DNA of 64,000 nucleotides from Desmodesmus armatus (taxonomy: Eukaryota; Chlorophyta; Chlorophyceae; Sphaeropleales; Scenedesmaceae). Both the position numbers and the translations under genes were made by a program. The stretch lies in contig VIIQ02000564.1 in NCBI GenBank assembly GCA_007449985.2, positions 121,002 through 185,001 of the forward strand, given 5' to 3'. This document shows, piece by piece, positions 57,701 to 64,000 of this stretch. Every line of letters starts with the position of its first letter. Positions within the stretch are counted from its first letter, which is position 1. Under the pieces are notes generated by a model, which worked only from the letters and a program-made list of their open reading frames with translations, was not told the DNA's origin and searched no databases.

Positions 57701-59464
57701 GCAAGCAGCCGCAGCCTCCTGGAGTCAGTCATGCTGCAGTATGGCTTCAAGCCAGTGGCAATCGATTACACCCTACGCCAGTCAATGCCTGTGACGCTGG
57801 ACTTCCTGGTGGGCACGAACAAACAGGAAGGATTGACACTAACAACCCCGGATGGGCGTGATGTGCTAGTAGATATGGCGTTCCAGGACTCAGGTGCCAC
57901 ACTGCTGCTGTTCACTGAGGTGGCTTGTGGCGAGTGGGGTACTTACATCTTCAGAACAAATCAGGTGCCGTCTGTCAAGGGCATTGATGGGCTGCCGTCC
58001 AAGAAGATTATCGGCAGGACAGGACCGCTGGTTCTCACACTTGCCAAGGGACACCCACTGGCAGCAGTCCTGCCCGTTCCGTGTGCTTGGGTGCTGGAGG
58101 GAGACGCGGGTGGCATGTTTAAGGTGTGCTTGGACAAGAAGACACTGCTGCCGGTGTTTGGGTATGTGGATCCAGCCCTCAACATGCTATGCTTCCGTCC
58201 CAAGGCAGCACAGGGCAGGCTTGACATTATACACGGCATTCCCGTGCGTGGCTATGTCAAGAACGGCAACAGCAGCATCAGCAGTGGCAACATGGCGGCT
58301 GCCACCATCTGGGAGGAGGACAGCAGGGACACAGAGGAGCTTGAGGGCTCAGCAGCAGCAGTGCCGGGCATCAACTACAGGCCGTTTACTGCAGAGGAGA
58401 ACACTCTAGCCAATGCAGAGCTCGAACGGCTGCTTCAGGCAGGAGTTATCACAGAACTGGATGCTGGGCCATTTGAAGTGAACGATCGCTGGTACTTGGA
58501 CCACCTGGGCCTGAATGGTGGTGTGCCACAGCAGGTGCAAGAGGACTTGGACAGCAGCAGCTCCACTGGGTCAACCGCTATGCCTGAGCTGTGCACAGGC
58601 AGTGACAGCGACAGTCTCCCAGAGCTGGTGGATGCTTACAACCCAGTGACTGCTGACATCGAGTATTTCAGCCCTCATGGCAGTGCAGCAGATGCTTGGC
58701 TGCAACAACAAACTGGGGGTGAGCACAACAAGCGCAGGCGCCGGCGTGGGCGCGGCCGCAAGGGCAGGGGGCGGCAGCAGCAGCAGCAACAGCAGGAGCA
58801 GGAGCAGGAGCAGGCAGAAGCACAGCAGCCACTGGAGGAGCCAGCAGGCAAGCTATGGGGCTTTGACTGGTCCAAGGCTGCTGGTCAGCTGCTGCCGGGC
58901 ATCAGCTGGATCACGACACACATGGTGCTGCTGCTGCTAGGCATGTTCCACTTCTTTGTGGACTTGCCGCTGAGGAAGTACCCCTCAAAGATCATGCGTG
59001 GATTGGTCAGCATGGCGGGAGCAGCAGTGCGCCCAGGCAACCCCATGCGCGCAAGGGAGTATAATGTGGCAGAACCTGTGCCCACTAACAACCTTGGCGA
59101 CACACGGCGCGCACGCAAGCGTCGGCACAACAGAGGGCCCAGGCCAGGCCCTGGCTTGCAACCGACGGCAGAGCAGGACGCACCGCAAACAAAGGTCTCT
59201 GTGGTCGCCACAGTGCGTCACTCTGGCAAGGTCATCACTGCGCGCACAGTGCTGATGTGCCTACTCTGTTTCTTCTCAGTGCTGTGCTCCACAGCAGCAA
59301 TGCAGGTTACCAACAGCATTGGGGCAGCAGCCACTGGATCAGCACTGCAAGCTGGCTACTTTCCCCTGCCACATGGCGTCCCACCACACCTCAACATGCA
59401 CTTGCTGCAGCAGGAGCTTGCCAACCTGCATTGCAGTAGGTTTCGCTGCTACAGCAGAGCATGA
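54722..59464 (+). CDS. Retroelement Gag-protease polyprotein, up to 1580 aa
   Basis: The frame is open for 1580 codons. The first ATG is at 55037 (about residue 106), so the translated protein is probably 1475 aa unless translation starts upstream or after splicing. A capsid-like helical region (WSGQPGVDSFGEWQRAVRW, and the block around FCKGLSNASSRQFARQRKE) is followed by two zinc-knuckle-like motifs: C-x2-C-x6-H-x4-C near residue 532 and C-x2-C-x5-H-x4-C near residue 652. An aspartic protease active site, QDSGATLLLF, lies near residue 1054. Downstream come ELERLLQAGVI (pre-RT-like), an Arg-rich patch (RRRRRGRGRKGRGR, about 1340) and Q-runs. Two hydrophobic segments follow at about 1396-1415 (MVLLLLGMFHFFVDL) and 1508-1527 (VLMCLLCFFSVLCSTAAM). 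The hydrophobic segments are unusual in this position. Confidence 0.85.
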   Translation: MRGFLGRSTGAFQSWPISRLASSAGRRGQQPFPTSGSLSEQFQSVVRQAVGQVRASEEAGGADNQENLGSGLISYSGDQDQHIGEQQEDSTLVFTNPLFEQATSSMAGLGSLSFGGKLDSGSSSSNSMIPKLWSGQPGVDSFGEWQRAVRWNQGQKRNAAMDKKLDKHSGEEIAEIAQLTVIRSDGAKAVEQAGQVLEKHVRAADQGWYPPQELEAAALEFVRKRHPNSDLAEQTLAALIKERYEKVHIAAIAKGWALEDSVGLEQALTANSSPLVQQQDSTGNSSGGGGGGLPPATTDPMQTAMLGFFKTLSDRLVKSTQDNKYFMTVGMRKWSPHSCVMELFWCMMDAAYGVASSKEQAEFYQLQSEGSQGSRQVQEFAQRVAVLYESVKTLGIVPAGADITTFCKGLSNASSRQFARQRKEEYYASNRTHIALESLADQVQQFEKNLHQDGVLAQQALIMVGNSSVGAGSSKNARRAGEESTLVQTLLRSRRENEATQQYLSKMGAREKLLITKGFDMAEIDPKDPSAVCLDCPATKRPHLNQDCKGRRMAGLAMAAAQEGSTANKSSSSIGSSAGTLDVNTLAIMVQQAVAMAAAGAGAAPAGLGQGLPRAYNKPENSRGNRGYGGSNGRQQQYAGPPGLGVGSAVMACVICGFAKGHSDGVCYMDKPELAPEKWEGPTERAPEQGMVHYISRCMQQKLKPRLGRCKELLRRMMQSNKLPPAMQQFIGQHTQQQRYMNMAYGAAAEPYGAYAAYMTGMGSAGSSYWPMGGSAMQQPMAGLPPSHTPLAITGAVGDSTGEQAAMMVLPDAGGYVSEEQQQETMHFGPSFCYVGLADWQQDLAGGLFDSTGHEYALVGTRAQAGAGAVQQGRVVRQPVPKGFLPPSALPTDLNAMRSMPRITNALVAGLGELDGTSRGLLHTLLDIQRFVASRVSAFGDLLGVQEAGGAHGSSSAQQGGQQALQEATAAKGTASMVSSSSSGRCGPVAAAAASSRSLLESVMLQYGFKPVAIDYTLRQSMPVTLDFLVGTNKQEGLTLTTPDGRDVLVDMAFQDSGATLLLFTEVACGEWGTYIFRTNQVPSVKGIDGLPSKKIIGRTGPLVLTLAKGHPLAAVLPVPCAWVLEGDAGGMFKVCLDKKTLLPVFGYVDPALNMLCFRPKAAQGRLDIIHGIPVRGYVKNGNSSISSGNMAAATIWEEDSRDTEELEGSAAAVPGINYRPFTAEENTLANAELERLLQAGVITELDAGPFEVNDRWYLDHLGLNGGVPQQVQEDLDSSSSTGSTAMPELCTGSDSDSLPELVDAYNPVTADIEYFSPHGSAADAWLQQQTGGEHNKRRRRRGRGRKGRGRQQQQQQQEQEQEQAEAQQPLEEPAGKLWGFDWSKAAGQLLPGISWITTHMVLLLLGMFHFFVDLPLRKYPSKIMRGLVSMAGAAVRPGNPMRAREYNVAEPVPTNNLGDTRRARKRRHNRGPRPGPGLQPTAEQDAPQTKVSVVATVRHSGKVITARTVLMCLLCFFSVLCSTAAMQVTNSIGAAATGSALQAGYFPLPHGVPPHLNMHLLQQELANLHCSRFRCYSRA

Positions 59465-60269
59465 TTCTGGCCAAGTGAAGTGGTACCAGGCCGACCCAGC
59501 AGCTCTGGACCAACTTGGGCCCGATGGCGCAACAGAAGATGTGCATGACGCCAGATGGACAGTGCACGATGAGGGCAAATGGATCTTGGGCAACCACCCA
59601 GATGCATCGCCTGCACAAATGGACCAGCTGGTGCAGATGCTGTTGGAGGAGCGAGGGGCATTTGCTTACAGTCTGCAGGACTTGCCTGGCTACACAGGGG
59701 ACGTAGCTGACTTCAAACTGATCGATCCCTCCAAACGTATGTGGAGCGCACCCAGACGCTACACAGAAGAGGAGGTGAAGTTTGCCAAGGAGAAGGTGCA
59801 GGAGATGCTGGATGCGGGCATCGTAAAAGAAATTCCAACGACCTGTCCGCATGCTTCAGCTATCACGTTGCCTATGAAGCGAGCACCCGACGGTAGCTGG
59901 ACCGACAAGCGGTTCTGCATCGACCTGCGCAACGTCAACGGCAACACAGTGGTGGACAGTTACGGCCTGCCACTACCGGAAGAACTGTTTAGGCGAATTA
60001 GGGGGCACAAATTCTTGGTCAAGGCGGACTTTAGAGCGGGCTTTTGGCAGCTCAACCTGAGCGAAGAGGCGCAGCAGCACGTGGCCTTCCACGCACCCGA
60101 CAGTGGCAAGCGACTGACCTACACGCGGCTGTGTTTTGGTCACGTGAACGCCACGGCAATTTTCCAGCGGGTTATGGAGAAGGAGCTGGCAGCAGCTGGT
60201 TTGTCTCACTGTGCGGCGCCGTTCGTCGATGACGTTATCATGTGGTGTACACCCCTAGCAGCAATCTGA
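59319..60269 (+). CDS. Retroelement reverse transcriptase, truncated
   Basis: 317 codons in the +1 frame relative to the Gag frame, overlapping it by 146 bp. Expression would need a frameshift, splicing or reinitiation. A linker (LVQMLLEERGAFAYSLQDL) precedes the RT: RRYTEEEVKFAKEKVQEML, then DKRFCIDLRNVNGNTVVDSY (motif 2), KADFRAGFWQLNL (motif A aspartate), FGHVNATAIFQRVM (motif B; the usual A/G-P is replaced by N-A-T) and FVDDVIM (motif C). The stop comes right after motif C, so thumb, RNase H and integrase are missing and the product should be inactive. Confidence 0.88.
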   Translation: MGQQPLDQHCKLATFPCHMASHHTSTCTCCSRSLPTCIAVGFAATAEHDSGQVKWYQADPAALDQLGPDGATEDVHDARWTVHDEGKWILGNHPDASPAQMDQLVQMLLEERGAFAYSLQDLPGYTGDVADFKLIDPSKRMWSAPRRYTEEEVKFAKEKVQEMLDAGIVKEIPTTCPHASAITLPMKRAPDGSWTDKRFCIDLRNVNGNTVVDSYGLPLPEELFRRIRGHKFLVKADFRAGFWQLNLSEEAQQHVAFHAPDSGKRLTYTRLCFGHVNATAIFQRVMEKELAAAGLSHCAAPFVDDVIMWCTPLAAI

Positions 60270-61387
60270 GCAGGTCAGTGTTCTACTGCGTCACTACATA
60301 TGTAGCCAGCAAGACAGAGGCCAGTCGCCTCCCAGCGCCGAAGGTGCTTCTGTTGGCCCTCAGGCCTCACAATACTTATTTGCAAGCTGTTCTATGTATA
60401 TCACCCATGCTCCCTCCTGTTGCACTCCGGCACTCATGGCCTGCGGGACAGCTCACCAGACTGGCCCGCCGAGTACGATCAGGGCTACACTGATCGCCTT
60501 CGAAAGTTGAGCTTCAACATGTTGATGGCTGTAGTACAAGATAGCAGTTGAGCTTCGTGTGGGTTGTGTGTTGGACCCACTTGCGACCTGTGTGTTGACC
60601 TGGACCGAAAATGGTGTCATCATGCATCCGCTCTCCCCCTAGTGCGCATTGCGTTCTTTGTGCTCCTAGTGACAGCCCGTACGCGTGTAGCAGCTCGAAT
60701 AATCTTCGGGGAGGGGAGGCACACGAGAAGGTGGTTGCAGCTGGACGTCAGAGTTAAGCCCCACGTGCTGCCTTTGTTTTCGCTGACAGTTATTCATTGA
60801 TATGTACGGGTGGCAAAGGCACATATGATGCGCTTGGCCACGATGCAACTGCAGCAGCACACAGGTATGGCTTCACATGTCAGTGTTCTGTTTCAGCAGG
60901 CCATTGCCTGTCGGATGCTCATGAATCAAGAAAGAGTACTTACATGCTGGTGTTGACGCCCTTCACTCTTCAGCTGGGCACCATTCTGCTGCAGGCAGCA
61001 CCTGGCGCCAGCTTGTACACAGCTGCACCCTAAGCTAATGCAGTATGACACATGTGCATTAGCGCTGCAAGTGCTAGAAAATGTTCAGGCGCTGATAACT
61101 ACTTCACAAGCACGATGCACGTGCCTGCTCAGTATCTTGAGACATTTCAACGGTCCGTCAACCCTCAACAACCCATGACACTTGCACAACATGATGACCA
61201 CCTGCAGGTCAGGCACCTGTTGACACCACCCTACTGTGAAACCCTCACATGAGTTTCCTGCTATAACACACTTGGTGCGTTTGCAGGCCCACACCCTGCT
61301 TGCAGCAGCCGGCTTGCAGCACACGTCCAGGAGCCAGCCTGTGCAGTGGTAGGCCGCAGCTGCACGGGCTGAGACAGCACTTCTGCA
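60270..61387. other. No supported gene
   Basis: No integrase, RNase H or LTR-like sequence follows the RT frame, and no domain was recognised in either strand. Confidence 0.5.
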
Positions 61388-63386
61388 ATGCACCCCTTGC
61401 AGATGCCCACAGCCCAGGATGCCGCAGCAGAAGGCCGGCCCTCCCCCAGGGGTGTGGTTGCTGCCGGTGTGCTGCTCAGCTTCAGCTTGCCACTGGCCCT
61501 GGATGTGTTGGACATGTGCAGCCCGCCAAACAGTCAGGCAGGGCAGGACCCAGCAGCAGCAGCAGCAGCAGTAGCGCCAGCAGGGCACCGGCTGAGCAGG
61601 CAAGATGGTGACGCAGCAGCGCCCCAGAAGCAGCAGCAGCAGCAAGCAGCGGCCTCATTCCCACAGCCTTCTGTCACGCGGCGGTCGGCCGTGGGGGTGA
61701 GTGGTCCCGGGGGCCCCTCCCCCGCTGCCAACGGTTGCATGGCTGCTGGCAATGGTGCTGCGCTGCCGCCGCCTGCAGGAACAGCAGGCAGGGCACCTGC
61801 TGCTGCTGCTGCCAACAGGGTTCTTGGGGCTCGCTGGATGAGGAGTCTATGGGGCAGCAGCCCCTTCAACAGCCTTTCCAGAATAAGCAGAACCACCTCG
61901 CCTACCACCACCAGCAGCAGCAGCAGCAGCAGCCTGGCAGCAGCAGCAGCAGCAACAGGCCTGGCAGGGTGTTGAGTGCATGCCGCAGGACCCCCGGGGT
62001 CACCAGCCGTTTCAAGAGCACCTGCACCTGGCAGCTGCTTCCCCCCGGCTGCTGCAGGCCTCACCCACAGCACTGCTGCTGCAGGATGTGACCGCTGCTG
62101 CTGCTGCTGCTGCTGGTGGTGCTGGTGGTGTTGGCAGCAGTAGGCCGCCAAGGTCAGTGGGGGTAGGGTGTGCGCAGCCACAGGGGTGCTGCTTGCCTGC
62201 AGAGCTGAATGCCTTGCCAAAGGAGTTGCTGCCGGCAGCAGCAGCGCTCATGACAGCGGCTCCACAGGAGCGCCTGGAAGGCCTGCAGGCCCTGTGTAGT
62301 GAAATCAAGTGCCTGCTGGCTACTGCACCGCACTCAGCAACAGCGCCACCAGCAGCAGCGGCACCAGCAGCAGCAGCGGCAGATGGTGCGTTAGGGGGGT
62401 CGAACCACGTGGTGCACAGGGACACACAGCAGTCGCTGCAGCAACAGGCGGTGTGGAGCACCTGCAGCAGCAGCAGGAACACGAGCTGTTGCAGCAGCAC
62501 CTGTACCAGCAGCAACAGCAGATGCTATGGCAGCAGCAGCAGCAGCTGAGCAGTTCCCCGCTGCCGTGGCAGCAGGTTGCTTGTCCCGTGGACATGGGTG
62601 GTGTGTCAGGTGGTGGGTGGGAGGGTGGGGGCCAGAGAGTCCTACAGCCACAGCTGGTGCCGCAGCGAAAGCAGCAGCAGCAACGGCCGCCGCAGCACAT
62701 CAATGGCAAACTATCAGGTATGTCAAGCAGTTTGCATTGTGGCAGTGTCGCTACTTGGCAGGTTGCAGTCATGGCACTTTCAGGCAGTGACCAGTAACAG
62801 GCAGCAAAGCTTTGACTTGCAAAAACAAGGCCAAAACACAAGACGGGGCAGGCATCTCGTGTCTTTGCTTCATAGTTTCTGTCGAGTGTGCATTTCCAAG
62901 TGTGACGCCTCCCTATCAAGAGCAGCCACACCTCTACATCATTTTCATTGAGCCATGCAGCCTAGCTTTCAGATGGTGGCACAGCCTGATTTTGCACACT
63001 CACGGTTGCACGCTATGGAACTGGCAAGCTTGGCTTGCTTCTGACACCAACAGCTGCATGCGCTGTACCCAATTCAGGCTCGTACAACATTCATGGATGT
63101 ACGTACACCGTGCTGCTGGTTGATTGTTATGGTCTCATGCCCCGTGTTTGTTTGTGCCCTGGCTTGCAGATCACGGCAGCAAGCTGCCTGTCAGGCCCCA
63201 CAAGAAGCTTGCACCAGCCCCAGCCGTCGCAGCAGCCGCCGCAAGCAGCCGTCGCAGCCGCCGCAGCCCCTTGCAGCCGACAGTGACGGCTGCTGCCCCC
63301 CAGATGACAATCAGGCGGATTTTCCGCTGCGCTGGGGCAAGAGGCGACGCCGCTACCCGAACTTCAGCCTGAACAGCAGCAGGTAG
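61388..63386 (+). CDS. Possible glutamine/alanine-rich protein gene, structure unresolved
   Basis: Plus-strand frames rich in Q, A, P and S replace one another across 61388-61975, about 61900-62549 and 63171-63386. Less repetitive stretches look like real protein: SFSLPLALDVLDMCSPP, then PQDPRGHQPFQEHLHLAAAS, ELNALPKELLPAAAALM with QERLEGLQALCSEIKCLLA, and a C-terminal PDDNQADFPLRWGKRRRR. Acceptor-like sites precede some of them (ccttgcag at 61402, gcctgcag near 62200, cttgcag at 63170). CAG-triplet runs let all three frames stay open, so frame choice is uncertain and exon ends could not be fixed. No domain was recognised. A nuclear regulator with activation-type low-complexity tracts is a guess. 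Confidence 0.35.
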
Positions 63387-63389
63387 AAC

Positions 63390-64000
63390 CCCTGCAGGAG
63401 CAGCAGAGCAGCAGGAAGCTGCACAGCTGCAGCAGCAGGAGGCAGCACCGCTGCTGCAGCAGCAGCAGCAGCTGGTGGGTAAGAAGCAGCCTCAACTGAG
63501 CCAGGAGCATGAGGCCCCCAAAACATGCAGGCCAGTCAGCTGGGAGAGCAGCCGTCACCCAAGCAGCAGTGTGCTGGGCAGCCAGCCCAGTGCCACTGAC
63601 AGGGAGGCACCCTGACCTGTACTGTCAGTCCTTTTGTACACACAATGCATTACTCTCCCCTTGGCAAATGTGGTCATGCCCCGCCCTCTCCCACACCACC
63701 AGCACTGATGCAGCAGGGGCCCAACTGCACAGTTGCACAGTTGTGGCTGGCGGCTGCTGTGAGCACAGGGTGACCATGGGTTCAGTCCTACTGGGACTGA
63801 CTAGAAGTCTGAGCAGCAGGCAGCAGCAGCAGCAGCAGCAGTCTTGCCAGCTTCATTATGGACAACTATCAGCACGCAGGGTCCCGGCACGGTGGCCACT
63901 GTGGGCAACAGCATCACCGCTCTGCAGGGCGCAGGGTCGTCACTGCTGGTGTGAAAAGTCTGTCGTTTCCCGCTCAGAGTGTAAGCAAACACATATGTGG
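63390..64000. other. No supported gene; CAG microsatellite
   Basis: Q/CAG-rich sequence continues to about 63615. A CAG run lies at about 63822-63841. The right edge shows no recognisable exon. Confidence 0.4.

Larger units (their letters stand above)
54722..60269 (+). mobile_element. LTR-type (Ty3/gypsy-like) retroelement, 3' truncated
   Basis: A long Gag/protease frame (54722-59464) is followed by an overlapping RT frame (59319-60269). RT sequence order and motifs match Ty3/gypsy-like elements. The frame ends three to four residues after the FVDD catalytic motif, and no connection/RNase H, integrase or 3' LTR follows, so the element is cut off at about 60270. The long intact first frame indicates a young insertion. 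The element belongs to an algal genome, and no related copy is seen in this window. Confidence 0.85.

Overview
The window looks like nuclear DNA of a chlorophycean green alga. The genes are intron-rich with canonical GT-AG junctions. TGTAA, the usual polyadenylation signal of chlorophycean algae, lies 27-31 nt after one stop codon and about 250 nt after another. Two proteins point to a plastid: a PsbP-domain protein and a HAT/TPR protein of the Mbb1/HCF107 type. The F-box/LRR and ankyrin proteins resemble large families of Scenedesmaceae and Chlamydomonadales. The species assignment is inference. Exon coordinates below were derived by hand from splice sites and phase, not from transcripts.

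Layout. 1-5395 (-): 5' two thirds of a HERC-type RCC1/UBA ubiquitin ligase gene whose HECT end lies off the left edge. Its promoter and first exon are copied again at 9538-9754. Between the copies lie a hypothetical CDS (5689-6702, -), decayed coding sequence (8203-8760, -) and a small two-exon plus-strand candidate gene (9027-9516). 12300-14831 (+): an F-box/LRR gene broken by one extra base and one stop, followed by about six copies of a 110-bp repeat. 17926-19643 (-): an ankyrin protein with a C-terminal membrane segment, with a 393-bp MITE just upstream. 22180-25496 (+): a nine-exon LSM14/SCD6/DCP5 homologue. 27652-29390 (-): a SEC-C/YchJ-like protein, divergent from the 21-exon EFTUD2/Snu114 gene at 29972-40747 (+). 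41300-44450: gene-poor, with a local duplication, a 54-bp minisatellite and a tRNA-like remnant. 45007-49883 (-): a seven-exon HAT/TPR protein. 50865-53140 (+): a PsbP-domain protein. 54722-60269 (+): an LTR-type (Ty3/gypsy-like) retroelement cut off just after the RT catalytic motif. 61388-63386: Q/A-rich low-complexity sequence that may be a gene.

The genes are unrelated housekeeping genes (mRNA storage and decapping, splicing, ubiquitylation, plastid biogenesis) separated by transposon remnants and satellites, as expected of an algal chromosome arm. No operon, CRISPR array or rRNA is present. The most unusual observations are: a UBA domain inside an RCC1 propeller; the duplicated promoter-plus-first-exon cassette; pervasive G-tracts after donors and C-tracts before acceptors in the EFTUD2 introns; frame breaks in that otherwise conserved essential gene; frame-shifting GTNNGT tandem donors in LSM14; and a retroelement with two hydrophobic segments between protease and RT.
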